Shown here piece by piece: positions 17,450 through 26,163 of a stretch of DNA of 64,000 nucleotides. The stretch lies in NCBI RefSeq assembly GCF_024721315.2, contig NZ_JANFAK020000010.1:1-64000 (forward strand). The letters are read 5' to 3'. A model generated the notes under the pieces. That model searched no databases and was not told the DNA's origin. It saw only the letters and a list, made by a program, of their open reading frames with translations. Origin of the DNA: Streptomyces sp. Isolate_45. Lineage in GTDB: Bacteria > Actinomycetota > Actinomycetes > Streptomycetales > Streptomycetaceae. The translations under genes and the position numbers were made by a program. The stretch's first letter is position 1. Every line of letters begins with the position of its first letter.

Positions 17450-18271
17450 TCAGCCGCGGACCCCGCAGAGGTGGAGCAGCGCGGCCACCGCGCGGTACGG
17501 GTCGGTCCGCCCGGCGCGTTCCTCGGCGGCCAGCAGCCGCTCCAGTTCCTCGTCGCGAGGCAGTTCGTTCCCGGCCTCGGTGCCGTCGGTGAAGACCCTT
17601 ACCCCGTACCAGGTGTGCAGGGGCGCGCCGATCCCGGACAGGGTCGCCGTCAGGCCGGCAAGCCGGTCGGCCCGTACGTCCAGGCCGAGCCGGTTGGTGT
17701 AGTCGACGGTGTCGAAGGCGGCCAGCGCGGCCGTCCAGTCGCCGGACTGACCCGGGCGCATGGCGAGCGCGTCGCCGTTGCGCACGAGCAGGGACAGCAG
17801 ACCGCCCGGGGCCAGCATGCGGGCGAGCCCCGCCAGCATGGCGTCCGGCTCGGCCACGTACATCAGCACGCCGTGGCAGAGCACCACGTCGAAGCTGCCC
17901 GGCCCGAAGTGGGCGCCGGTCTCACGGCCGTCGCCCTCCAGCAGCCGGACCCGGTCGCGGATCCCGGCGGGTTCCGCGGCCAGCGCCGCCCGCGCGACCT
18001 CCAACATCTCCGGGTCCTGTTCCAGACCGGTGACCTTGTGCCCGGCGCGGGCGAGGCGCAGCGCCTGGGTGCCCTGACCCATGCCGACGTCGAGGACGCG
18101 CAGCCGCTGCCCGACCGGGAAGCGGTGCGTGATCTGTTCCTCGACCTGTCGGCCGACGAGTTCCTGGCGGACGGCGTTGCGCAGGCCGCCGAGGCCCTCC
18201 AGCCAGAGCCGGGCGCCGCCGGCGAAGCCGCCGCCGGACGCCCCGGCCGGTCCGGGCGTCCCTCCGGTCAG
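17450..18271 (-). CDS. SAM-dependent methyltransferase with probable CTG start
   Basis: This class I methyltransferase of about 273 residues has motif I VLDVGMGQGTQALRLA, the acidic motif II residue in VTGLEQDPEML, then GDGRETG and FDVVLCHGVLMYVAEP. The substrate is unknown. No ATG, GTG or TTG lies in frame between the DUF3043 stop region and the start of the conserved domain. CTG at 18271 overlaps the upstream stop as CTGA and has GGGGAA 6 nt before it, exactly like the GTGA/ATGA overlaps elsewhere in the window, so I take it as the start. The frame is open to 18457 through the neighbour's coding region. The gene ends close to a strong bidirectional terminator. Confidence 0.88.
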   Translation of the reverse strand: MTGGTPGPAGASGGGFAGGARLWLEGLGGLRNAVRQELVGRQVEEQITHRFPVGQRLRVLDVGMGQGTQALRLARAGHKVTGLEQDPEMLEVARAALAAEPAGIRDRVRLLEGDGRETGAHFGPGSFDVVLCHGVLMYVAEPDAMLAGLARMLAPGGLLSLLVRNGDALAMRPGQSGDWTAALAAFDTVDYTNRLGLDVRADRLAGLTATLSGIGAPLHTWYGVRVFTDGTEAGNELPRDEELERLLAAEERAGRTDPYRAVAALLHLCGVRG

Positions 18272-18867
18272 GGCCGTTCCCCGCGCTTGACCTGGGGCTT
18301 CGGCAGGCGCAGTCGGCGCATCTGGAGGGTGCGCATCAGGCCGTACGCGACGGCGCCGCGGCGCGGCTCGTCCGGGAAGCGCTCGTTGAGCGCCTTGCGG
18401 AGCCGGAACACGAGGCCGACGGAGTCGACGATGATCAGGGCGATCACGCCGAGCCACAGCATCAGGGCGATGTTCTGGATCGACGGCACCCGGACCATGC
18501 TCAGCACCAGGATGATCACTGCCAGCGGCAGGAACATCTCGGCGACGGAGAAGCGGGAGTCCACGAAGTCGCGGACGTACCGGCGCACGGGGCCCTTGTC
18601 ACGGGCGGGCAGGTAGCGCTCGTCGCCACTGGCCAGCGCCTCGCGCTGCTTGGCCATCTCTACGCGACGGCGCTCACGGGCTCGCTTGGCGTCCTCCTTG
18701 CGATTGCCGGTCGAGGCCACCACGGCCTTGCGCTGCGACTGGGCCACAGCACGCTTCGGCGTCGGGCGGCCCTTCGGGGCCTGCGGGTCACGGGGCTGCG
18801 AGAGGTCGGCGCTCACCTTGTCGGTGGCGGCGGCCTTCTCTTCCTTGGAGGAGCGGCTACCAAACAC
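18268..18867 (-). CDS. DUF3043 membrane protein
   Basis: This 199-residue protein has a highly charged cytosolic N-terminal half (VFGSRSSKEEKAAATDKV, then many Lys/Arg). Two closely spaced hydrophobic segments follow (VAEMFLPLAVIILVLSMV and IALMLWLGVIALIIVDSVG), then a basic tail. This is the layout of actinobacterial DUF3043 proteins, which have no known function. GTG at 18867 is chosen because the family begins there; the open frame to 18987 adds unrelated residues. It is translationally coupled to the methyltransferase. Confidence 0.85.
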   Translation of the reverse strand: MFGSRSSKEEKAAATDKVSADLSQPRDPQAPKGRPTPKRAVAQSQRKAVVASTGNRKEDAKRARERRRVEMAKQREALASGDERYLPARDKGPVRRYVRDFVDSRFSVAEMFLPLAVIILVLSMVRVPSIQNIALMLWLGVIALIIVDSVGLVFRLRKALNERFPDEPRRGAVAYGLMRTLQMRRLRLPKPQVKRGERP

Positions 18868-19158
18868 AAAACCCAAGCCTACGTGGTCGAAGGCACGCAC
18901 CCCACCCCGGCGGGGAACGATCCGGCAACGGCGGGCGTCTTCCCAGTAGCGGTTCCCCGTGGGCACTCCCGGGTATCCCCGGAGCATCCGGGGTTCTCGG
19001 GGATCACCTACTCCTTACGCCTGACACGGTGCGGGCGTAGTCGTCCTGGAGGAGGAGCGCATCCGTACTCGATCAGTGCGGTAATAGAGGCAGGGCCCGT
19101 AGTGTGGTCCTGTCGGTGACCTTGAGCGAAGTCCGTCAGAAGGGGGCGCGCGAAGCCC
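18868..19158. other. Divergent intergenic region before pspA
   Basis: These 291 bases lie between the divergent DUF3043 gene and pspA. They are somewhat less GC-rich than the neighbouring coding sequence. Promoters for both genes should be here, but I cannot assign convincing hexamers. GAAGGGGG near 19140 may serve as the pspA ribosome binding site, with a rather long spacing. Confidence 0.5.
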
Positions 19159-19953
19159 ATGAGCGGTGTCATGAAGCGTATGGGGATGATCTTCCGCGCG
19201 AAGGCGAACAAGGCCCTTGACCGGGCCGAGGACCCGCGCGAGACCCTTGACTACTCGTACCAGAAGCAGCTGGAACTGCTGCAGAAGGTGCGCCGCGGCG
19301 TCGCCGACGTGGCGACCTCCCGCAAGCGCCTGGAACTCCAGCTGAACCAGCTCCAGGGGCAGTCCGCCAAGCTGGAGGACCAGGGCCGCAAGGCCCTCGC
19401 CCTCGGCCGCGAGGACCTGGCCCGCGAGGCCCTGTCCCGCCGGGCCTCGCTCCAGCAGCAGGTCAGCGACCTGGAGGTGCAGCACCAGACCCTCCAGGGC
19501 GAGGAGGAGAAGCTGACCCTCGCCGCACAGCGCCTCCAGGCCAAGGTGGACGCCTTCCGCACCAAGAAGGAGACCATCAAGGCCACGTACACCGCGGCCC
19601 AGGCGCAGACCCGGATCGCCGAGTCCTTCTCCGGCATCTCGGAGGAGATGAGCGACGTCGGCCTGGCGATCCAGCGGGCCGAGGACAAGACCGCCCAGCT
19701 CCAGGCCCGGGCCGGGGCGATCGACGAGCTGCTGGCCTCCGGCGCGCTGGACGACCGCAGCGGCCTCGGCTCCAAGGACGACATCCAGGCCGAACTGGAC
19801 CGCCTCGCCGGCGGTAGCGACGTCGAGCTGGAACTGCAGCGGATGAAGGCCGAGCTGGCGGGCGGCCCGTCGGCCCAGCAGCCGGCCATCGAGGGCGGCG
19901 CCCCCGGCGAAGGCCGGCCGTCGCAGACCAAGCACCGGTTCGACAAGCAGTAG
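19159..19953 (+). CDS. pspA: Phage shock protein A / IM30 family
   Basis: This 264-residue, almost wholly alpha-helical coiled-coil protein binds the inner face of the membrane and preserves its integrity under envelope stress. The amphipathic N-terminal helix (MSGVMKRMGMIFRAKANKAL) is followed by long heptad regions over about residues 25-230, such as LELQLNQLQGQSAKLEDQG. The C-terminal tail is low-complexity. No pspF- or pspBC-like genes are nearby, as expected in actinomycetes. The pspAA-type gene follows after 13 nt. Confidence 0.95.
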   Translation: MSGVMKRMGMIFRAKANKALDRAEDPRETLDYSYQKQLELLQKVRRGVADVATSRKRLELQLNQLQGQSAKLEDQGRKALALGREDLAREALSRRASLQQQVSDLEVQHQTLQGEEEKLTLAAQRLQAKVDAFRTKKETIKATYTAAQAQTRIAESFSGISEEMSDVGLAIQRAEDKTAQLQARAGAIDELLASGALDDRSGLGSKDDIQAELDRLAGGSDVELELQRMKAELAGGPSAQQPAIEGGAPGEGRPSQTKHRFDKQ

Positions 19954-19966
19954 GACGGGGCCCGTC

Positions 19967-20245
19967 ATGATTGTCCGCATCATGGGGGAAGGTCAGGTGG
20001 AGATGGCAGACAGCCACTTCACCGAGCTCAACAAGCTGGACGACGAACTGCTCGCCGAGATGGAGCGCGGTGACGAGGAGGGGTTCCGGCGCACGCTGGG
20101 CGCCCTGCTCGAAGCCGTGCGGCGGCTCGGCGAGCCGCTCCCGGACGACGCGCTGGAGCCGTCCGAGCTGATCCTGCCCGGACCGGGCGCCACGCTCGAC
20201 GATGTCAAGGCCATGCTGAGGGACGACGGCCTGATCCCGGGCTGA
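19967..20245 (+). CDS. pspAA: PspA-associated protein (PspAA-like)
   Basis: This 92-residue acidic protein begins MIVRIMGEGQVEM, continues with a helical segment (ELNKLDDELLAEMERGD), and ends ATLDDVKAMLRDDGLIPG. This matches the small PspA-associated domain that often sits downstream of pspA in actinobacteria. The spacing of 13 nt to pspA implies one operon. No membrane segment or catalytic motif is visible. A 20-bp terminator closes the operon. Confidence 0.82.
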   Translation: MIVRIMGEGQVEMADSHFTELNKLDDELLAEMERGDEEGFRRTLGALLEAVRRLGEPLPDDALEPSELILPGPGATLDDVKAMLRDDGLIPG

Positions 20246-20290
20246 CCGCGCGCCCGACCGGCTCGGATCGTACGTGAGCGGGAAACCGAC

Positions 20291-20335
20291 ACGTGGAGGG
20301 CCCGCCCCCCGTCCCGGGGGGCGGGCCCTCCACGT
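20291..20335. terminator. 20-bp bidirectional hairpin terminator
   Basis: Perfect 20-nt arms (20291-20310 and 20316-20335) enclose the loop GTCCC. It lies between the pspA operon and the convergent membrane-protein gene ending at 20363, so it can stop transcription from both sides. Confidence 0.9.
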
Positions 20336-20362
20336 ACGCGCGCCCGCTCGGTGCGCCCCCGG

Positions 20363-21136
20363 TCACTCGGGTCGCTCCGGTTTCTCCAGGACCGTCCGGT
20401 CCGGGTCCGGGGTTCCGCCGATGAAGTTCTCGAACCGGCGGCGCGGGTGCGCCCAGCGCCGGTCGTGGTGGAAGGCGCGCAGCCCGGCCCTGGCCCGGGC
20501 GCGCGGTCGGTTCACGTAGAACCTCTTGGCGTACGGGGAACCGGGCCGGGCCAGCCGTACCGCGCCGATCAGCGCGACGAAGGGGACCACCAGGCCGAAG
20601 ATCGCGGTGCGGGCCTTGCCCTTCCACAGGGCGATCAGGGTGAGGAAGAAGTTCGTGGCGGTGTTCATGACCACCAGGCCGCGGTTCTGCCGCTCGTCCG
20701 GGGTCAGTTCGTTGACCCCGAACGGCAGGAAGCCGCCCAGCACCAGAGCCACCAGCGCCGCCGTGACCACCACGACCTCGACGCTCTTGCGGCCCTGCTC
20801 GCTCCAGTACACGTCGTCGAGGTGCAGGATCAGCGCGAACTCGTCCAGGACCAGGCCCGCGCCGAGCCCGAAGAGCACCGCGGACAGGGCCGCCCCGAAG
20901 CCGTACCGGCCGCTGCCGACCGCACCGAACCCCCCGACGATCACAAGGATCACGCCCGGGACCACGTGGTGGACGTGGACGCCGCCCGGAGTGATGTTCT
21001 TGAAGGGCCCCCTGCCCGCGCGGATCAGCCGCGTGATCACCCGGGTGACGAGGAACGAGGTCACGAAGGACAGCAGGGCGAGCAGCAGCGGGAGCTTCCC
21101 CGGTTCGACGATGTTGCGGTACCACCAGTGACCCAT
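20363..21136 (-). CDS. Conserved polytopic membrane protein
   Basis: This 257-residue protein has about six hydrophobic segments: LPLLLALLSFVTSFLVT, VVPGVILVIVGGFGAVG, ALSAVLFGLGAGLVLDEFAL, VEVVVVTAALVALVLGGFLP and two weaker ones. The tail is long, basic and cytosolic. Conserved-looking features are GGVHVHHVVPG and DEFALILHLDDVYW, whose His/Asp/Glu clusters inside the membrane part suggest metal binding or an enzymatic site. ATG 21136 has GAGAGC upstream. I do not recognise a characterised family; it is common next to this region in Streptomyces. Confidence 0.8.
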   Translation of the reverse strand: MGHWWYRNIVEPGKLPLLLALLSFVTSFLVTRVITRLIRAGRGPFKNITPGGVHVHHVVPGVILVIVGGFGAVGSGRYGFGAALSAVLFGLGAGLVLDEFALILHLDDVYWSEQGRKSVEVVVVTAALVALVLGGFLPFGVNELTPDERQNRGLVVMNTATNFFLTLIALWKGKARTAIFGLVVPFVALIGAVRLARPGSPYAKRFYVNRPRARARAGLRAFHHDRRWAHPRRRFENFIGGTPDPDRTVLEKPERPE

Positions 21137-21221
21137 CGCACCAGCTCTCTGTGTGGCGGCTCCCGATTTGGCACGTAATACGCAATTTACCGCCCGCTCC
21201 GAGCGGGTAGCGTTCCCGCCG

Positions 21222-22043
21222 ATGAAAGATTCGTTCGACGATCCGCCCCCCGTGCCGCCCTCCGAGCGTGCCTCGCTGCCCGACGGGCTCCGCTTCGCGT
21301 TCGGCACGCTGACCGTGCTGCCCGCGCGCATCACCCGCTGGGACCGGCCGGCCGCCCGTACCGGCATGGCCTGCGCCCCCGTCGCCGGCCTCGCCGTCGG
21401 ACTGCTCGCCGCCGTGCCCGGCGTCCTCCTGTTGCTCCTCGGCGGCGGCCCGCTGCTCGCCGCCGCGGTCACCGTCGCCGTACCGGCCGCGCTGACCCGG
21501 GGGCTGCACCTCGACGGCCTCGCCGACACGGCCGACGGACTGGGCAGCGCCAAGCCCGCCGACGCCGCCCTGCGGATCATGAAGCAGTCCGACATCGGCC
21601 CCTTCGGGGTCATCGCCCTGCTGATCGTCCTCCTCGTGCAGACGGCCGCCCTGGCCGACGTGTACGCCGACAGCTGGGTGCGGGGCGCGCTCGCCGTCGT
21701 GGCCGCCGCCGTCGTGGCCCGGCTCGCGATGACCCTGGCCTCCCGAGAAGGGGTCCCCGCCGCCCGGCCCGAGGGACTCGGCGCGGCCGTCGCGGGCGTC
21801 GTCCCGAACCGCGCGGCCGTGGCGGTGACCGGCCTGGTCACGGCCGCCGCCGCGCTGGCCGCCCTCCCGCTCGGCCTGCCCACGGCCCTCCAGTACGCGG
21901 CGTCGGTCCTGGCGGCCCTGGTCGCCGCCGAGATGCTGCTGCGCCGCTGCGTCCGCCGCTTCGGCGGCGTCACCGGCGACGTCTTCGGGGCCCTCTGCGA
22001 GGTCGCCGCGACCACCGCCCTGGTGCTCCTCGCCCTCGGCTGA
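21222..22043 (+). CDS. cobS: Adenosylcobinamide-GDP ribazoletransferase
   Basis: CobS joins adenosylcobinamide-GDP to alpha-ribazole at the membrane in the last steps of cobalamin synthesis. The 273-residue protein shows the family core LTRGLHLDGLADTADGLG (catalytic Asp-rich motif), then MKQSDIGPFGVIAL and a C-terminal GGVTGDVFGALCE, with several hydrophobic helices. ATG 21222 has only a weak SD. Its partner genes cobT and cobU lie at 14706-17082 on the opposite strand, separated by unrelated genes. Confidence 0.95.
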   Translation: MKDSFDDPPPVPPSERASLPDGLRFAFGTLTVLPARITRWDRPAARTGMACAPVAGLAVGLLAAVPGVLLLLLGGGPLLAAAVTVAVPAALTRGLHLDGLADTADGLGSAKPADAALRIMKQSDIGPFGVIALLIVLLVQTAALADVYADSWVRGALAVVAAAVVARLAMTLASREGVPAARPEGLGAAVAGVVPNRAAVAVTGLVTAAAALAALPLGLPTALQYAASVLAALVAAEMLLRRCVRRFGGVTGDVFGALCEVAATTALVLLALG

Positions 22044-22100
22044 GGCCGGCCGCCGCACCCGTCCCGCCGGTCACGCTGCGCCGCCGCGTACTCTCGGGGC

Positions 22101-22820
22101 GTGGACGAGACCGTGGACCAGACCCAGGACGGCGGACCCATCCGGGTGCTGCTCGCCGACGACCAGGCGCTGCTGCGCAGCGCGTTCAAGGTGCTCGTCG
22201 ACTCCGAGCCCGACATGCTCGTCGTCGGGGAGGCCTCCGACGGAGCCCAGGCGTACGCCCTCGCCGGCGAACGGCGGGCCGACGTCGTCCTGATGGACAT
22301 CCGGATGCCCGGCACCGACGGCCTCGCCGCCACCCGCATGATCAGCGCGGACCCGGAACTCGCGGGGGTCCGCGTCGTCATGCTGACCACCTTCGAGGTC
22401 GACGAGTACGTCGCCGCCGCCCTGCGCGCCGGCGCCTCAGGTTTCCTCGGCAAGGGCGCCGAGCCCGACGAGCTCCTCAACGCCATCCGCGTCGCCGCCG
22501 CCGGCGAGGCCCTGCTGTCCCCGGCCGCCACCAAGGGGCTGATCGCGAGCTTCCTCGCCCAGGGCGGCCACGCCGACGCGCCCGCCGCCGGCTCCGCGCA
22601 CGCCGAACGGCTCGCCACCCTGACCGGCCGCGAGCGCGAGGTCCTCGTCCACGTTGCCGCGGGCCTGTCCAACGACGGCATCGCCGCCCGCCTGGAGGTC
22701 AGCCCGCTGACCGTCAAGACCCACGTCAACCGGGCCATGGCCAAGCTCGGCGCCCGGGACCGGGCACAACTGGTGGTCGTGGCCTACGAATCGGGCCTGG
22801 TGCGGCCGCGCGCCGAATGA
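22101..22820 (+). CDS. NarL/LuxR-family response regulator
   Basis: This 239-residue regulator has a receiver domain (about residues 13-130) and a C-terminal GerE helix-turn-helix (TLTGREREVLVHVAAGLS, SPLTVKTHVNRAMAKLGAR). The phosphorylated residue is Asp66 in VVLMDIRMPG, and the acidic pair is in LLADDQ. The switch Lys position reads GASGFLGKGAEP, so Lys is kept. No kinase is adjacent; the only sensor kinase of the right subclass here is at 10765-11991. An inverted repeat just downstream, before the RND gene, is a candidate binding site, which would make this regulator control the exporter. Confidence 0.94.
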   Translation: MDETVDQTQDGGPIRVLLADDQALLRSAFKVLVDSEPDMLVVGEASDGAQAYALAGERRADVVLMDIRMPGTDGLAATRMISADPELAGVRVVMLTTFEVDEYVAAALRAGASGFLGKGAEPDELLNAIRVAAAGEALLSPAATKGLIASFLAQGGHADAPAAGSAHAERLATLTGREREVLVHVAAGLSNDGIAARLEVSPLTVKTHVNRAMAKLGARDRAQLVVVAYESGLVRPRAE

Positions 22821-22833
22821 TCCGCGGGGTCGC

Positions 22834-22853
22834 GCAGTAGGACGGAGTACTGC
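22834..22853. promoter_or_regulatory. Inverted repeat between regulator and RND gene
   Basis: GCAGTA-N8-TACTGC is a perfect 6-bp inverted repeat immediately after the response regulator gene and about 135 bases before the RND gene. NarL-type regulators bind inverted repeats of this size. A second hairpin, GCGCGG-TATG-CCGCGC, follows at 22856-22871. Whether these are an operator, a terminator or both is not decidable by eye. Confidence 0.4.
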
Positions 22854-22988
22854 AAGCGCGGTATGCCGCGCATAAGGACGGGACCTGGGGGCGACGCAGC
22901 CGGGTGCCGGCGTGCGGAAGTCTGGGGGTCGCCTCGCGTGTGCCCGACGGCATGCCCTCGTATACGTCACTGCAGAGAGATCCCATCC

Positions 22989-25900
22989 ATGTCCTGGCTG
23001 TCCCGATTCAGCCTTGCCCAGAGAGCGCTGGTCGGCCTCGTGTCGATCGTCGCGCTCCTCTTCGGCGCCATAGCCATTCCTCAGCTCAAGCAGCAGCTGC
23101 TGCCCTCCATCGAACTGCCCATGGTCTCCGTGCTCGCGCCGTACCAGGGCGCCTCGCCGGACGTCGTCGAGAAGCAGGTCGTCGAGCCGATCGAGGCCAC
23201 CCTCAAGGGCGTCGACGGCATCACCGGCATCACCTCCACCGCGAGCGAGGGCAACGCCCTCATCCGCGCCACCTTCGACTACGGCGACAGCGGCACCAAG
23301 CAGCTCGTCGCCGACGTCCAGCAGGCCGTCAACCGGGCCCGCGTCCGGCTGCCCGCCGACGTGGACCCGCAGGTCGTGGCCGGTTCCACCGACGACATCC
23401 CGACCGTGATCCTCGCCGTCACCTCCGACAAGGACCAGCAGGCCCTCGCCGACCAGCTGGAGCGCTCCGTCGTCCCCGTCCTGGAGGACATCGACGGCGT
23501 CGGCCAGGTCAGCATCGACGGCGTCCGGGACCTCCAGGTCACCGTCACCCCCGACGACGCCAAGCTCGCGGCCGCCGGCCTGGACGGCGCCTCCCTCGCC
23601 AAGGGCCTCCAGGCGGGCGGCGCCGCCGTCCCCGCCGGCTCCTTCGACGAGGAGGGCAAGAACCGCACCGTCCGCGTCGGCGCCGGCTACACCTCGCTCG
23701 CCCAGGTCGAGGACCTGCGGCTGAGCCCCGCCGCCGGCAAGCCCGCCGTCCGCCTCGGTGACGTCGCCACCGTGAAGCAGGAGCCGGCCGCGGCCGACTC
23801 CATCACCCGCACCAACGGCAAGCCCAGCCTCGCCGTCGTCATGACGATGGACAAGGACGGCAGCGCCGTCGCCATCTCGGACGCCGTCAAGGACAAGCTG
23901 CCCGAGCTGCGTTCCACCCTCGGCTCCGGCGCCGACCTGACCGTGGTCAGTGACCAGGGTCCGGCCGTCGCCAAGTCGATCTCCAGCCTCACCACCGAGG
24001 GCCTGCTCGGCCTGGTCTTCGCGGTGATCGTGATCCTGGTCTTCCTGGCGTCGCTGCGCTCGACCCTGGTCACCGCGGTCTCCATCCCGCTGTCCGTGGT
24101 CCTCGCCCTGATCGTGCTGTGGACCCGCGACCTGTCGCTGAACATGCTCACGCTCGGCGCGCTCACCATCGCCATCGGCCGGGTCGTCGACGACTCGATC
24201 GTGGTCCTGGAGAACATCAAGCGCCACCTCGGCTACGGCGAGGAGCGCGAGGCGGCGATCATCACCGCGGTCAAGGAGGTGGCCGGCGCGGTCACCTCCT
24301 CCACGCTCACCACCGTCGCCGTCTTCCTGCCCATCGGCCTGACCGGCGGCATGATCGGCGAACTCTTCGGTTCGTTCTCCCTGACCGTCACCGCGGCCCT
24401 GCTGGCCTCGCTGCTCGTGTCGCTGACGGTCGTCCCGGTGCTGTCGTACTGGTTCCTGAGCGCGCCGAAGGGCGTGGTCGCCGGAGACGCGGAGAGCGCC
24501 GCCAAGGCCCGCCGCGAAGCCGAGGAGAAGGAGGCGAACAGTCGCCTCCAGCGCTTCTACGTACGAGTCCTGGGCTTCGCCACCCGCCGCCGCCTGACCA
24601 GTGTGGCCCTCGCCGTGGTCGTCCTGATCGGCACGTTCGGGATGACCCCGCTGCTGAAGACCAACTTCTTCGACCAGGGCGAGCAGGACGTCCTGACGGT
24701 CAAGCAGGAACTGGCCCCCGGCACCTCCCTGTCCGCCGCCGACGAAGCCGGCCGCAAGGTCGAGAAGGTGCTCGGCTCCGTCGAGGGGATCAAGAGTTAC
24801 CAGGTCACCGTCGGTTCCTCCGGCTTCATGGCCGCCTTCGGCGGCGGTACGGGCTCCAACCAGGCCTCGTACCAGGTGATGCTGAAGGACTCCGGTGACG
24901 CGGAGGCCGTCAAGAAGCGCATCGAGGGCGGGCTCGCGAAGCTCGACGGCATCGGCAGCACCCGCATCGCCGCCGGCGACGGCTTCGGCAGCCAGAACCT
25001 CAGCGTGGTCGTCAAGGCCGGCGACGCCGCCACCCTCGCGAAGGCCGCCGAGCAGGTCCGCACCGAGGTCGCGGCCCTCAAGGACGTCGAGGACGTCCAG
25101 AGCGACCTGGCCCAGTCGGTGCCGCGCATCTCCGTCACCGCCACGCCCAAGGCCGCCGACGCGGGCCTGGACCAGGCGATGCTCGGCGCGGTCGTCGCGC
25201 AGGCCGTCCGGGGCAACCCGGCGGGCAAGGCCGTACTGGACGACACCGAGCGGGACATCGTCATCCGCTCCGCCCGCCCGGCCACCACCCTGGCCGAGCT
25301 CCAGGCCCTCCGGGTCGGTCCGGTCAAGCTCGGTGACATCGCCGAGGTCAAGGTCGTCCCCGGCCCGGTCGCGATGACCCGGATCGACGGCGCCCGCGCC
25401 GCCACCATCACCGCCCGGCCCGTCGGCGAGAACACCGGAGCCGTCAGCTCCACCCTCCAGACGAAGATCAAGGCCTTGGACCTGCCCGCCGGGGCCTCGG
25501 CCTCCATCGGCGGCGTCTCCGAGGACCAGGACGAGGCCTTCGGATCGCTCGGCCTGGCCATGCTCGCGGCCATCGCGATCGTCTTCATGCTGCTGGTCGC
25601 GACCTTCCGCTCGCTGGTCCAGCCGCTGATCCTGCTGGTCTCCATCCCCTTCGCGGCCACCGGCGCGCTCGGCCTGCTGATCCTCACCGGCACCCCCATG
25701 GGCGTCCCGGCGATGATCGGCATGCTGATGCTCATCGGCATCGTGGTGACCAACGCGATCGTCCTGATCGACCTGGTCAACCAGTACCGCGCCCAGGGCC
25801 TCGGCGTCGTCGAGGCGGTCGTCGAGGGCGGCCGGCACCGGCTCCGCCCGATCCTGATGACCGCCCTGGCGACGATCTTCGCGCTGCTCCCGATGGCGCT

Positions 25901-26111
25901 CGGCGTCACCGGCGAGGGCGGCTTCATCTCGCAGCCGCTCGCGGTGGTGGTCATCGGCGGTCTGGTCAGCTCCACCCTGCTGACGCTGCTGCTGGTGCCG
26001 ACCCTCTACACGATGGTCGAGCTCCGCAAGGAGCGCCGCCGCGCGAAGAAGGCGGCCCGCCGCACGCCCGTCCCGGCGCAGCCGGACACGCAGGAGCCGG
26101 TCAAGGTCTGA
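22989..26111 (+). CDS. RND-family efflux transporter (AcrB/HAE1-like)
   Basis: This 1040-residue inner-membrane proton-driven exporter has the two-fold RND repeat. TM1 is near residues 10-30, and a porter domain with tandem alpha/beta units follows. There is a central six-TM block (about 330-500) containing the proton-relay motif GRVVDDSIVVLEN. A second porter domain and a final six-TM block (LAMLAAIAIVFMLLVATF to SSTLLTLLLVPTLYTM) complete it. ATG 22989 has AGAGAGA upstream. No membrane-fusion protein or outer-membrane channel gene accompanies it, as expected in a Gram-positive. A drug or lipid substrate is likely but unknown. Confidence 0.93.
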   Translation: MSWLSRFSLAQRALVGLVSIVALLFGAIAIPQLKQQLLPSIELPMVSVLAPYQGASPDVVEKQVVEPIEATLKGVDGITGITSTASEGNALIRATFDYGDSGTKQLVADVQQAVNRARVRLPADVDPQVVAGSTDDIPTVILAVTSDKDQQALADQLERSVVPVLEDIDGVGQVSIDGVRDLQVTVTPDDAKLAAAGLDGASLAKGLQAGGAAVPAGSFDEEGKNRTVRVGAGYTSLAQVEDLRLSPAAGKPAVRLGDVATVKQEPAAADSITRTNGKPSLAVVMTMDKDGSAVAISDAVKDKLPELRSTLGSGADLTVVSDQGPAVAKSISSLTTEGLLGLVFAVIVILVFLASLRSTLVTAVSIPLSVVLALIVLWTRDLSLNMLTLGALTIAIGRVVDDSIVVLENIKRHLGYGEEREAAIITAVKEVAGAVTSSTLTTVAVFLPIGLTGGMIGELFGSFSLTVTAALLASLLVSLTVVPVLSYWFLSAPKGVVAGDAESAAKARREAEEKEANSRLQRFYVRVLGFATRRRLTSVALAVVVLIGTFGMTPLLKTNFFDQGEQDVLTVKQELAPGTSLSAADEAGRKVEKVLGSVEGIKSYQVTVGSSGFMAAFGGGTGSNQASYQVMLKDSGDAEAVKKRIEGGLAKLDGIGSTRIAAGDGFGSQNLSVVVKAGDAATLAKAAEQVRTEVAALKDVEDVQSDLAQSVPRISVTATPKAADAGLDQAMLGAVVAQAVRGNPAGKAVLDDTERDIVIRSARPATTLAELQALRVGPVKLGDIAEVKVVPGPVAMTRIDGARAATITARPVGENTGAVSSTLQTKIKALDLPAGASASIGGVSEDQDEAFGSLGLAMLAAIAIVFMLLVATFRSLVQPLILLVSIPFAATGALGLLILTGTPMGVPAMIGMLMLIGIVVTNAIVLIDLVNQYRAQGLGVVEAVVEGGRHRLRPILMTALATIFALLPMALGVTGEGGFISQPLAVVVIGGLVSSTLLTLLLVPTLYTMVELRKERRRAKKAARRTPVPAQPDTQEPVKV

Positions 26112-26129
26112 CCCGGCAGGCTCCCGGGG

Positions 26130-26162
26130 GCCCCGGACACCGCACACCGCGGCGTCCGGGGC
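26130..26162. terminator. Hairpin between convergent genes
   Basis: GCCCCGGAC (26130-26138) pairs with GTCCGGGGC (26154-26162) around a 15-nt loop, between the RND stop and the convergent hypothetical gene. Confidence 0.65.
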
Positions 26163-26163
26163 C

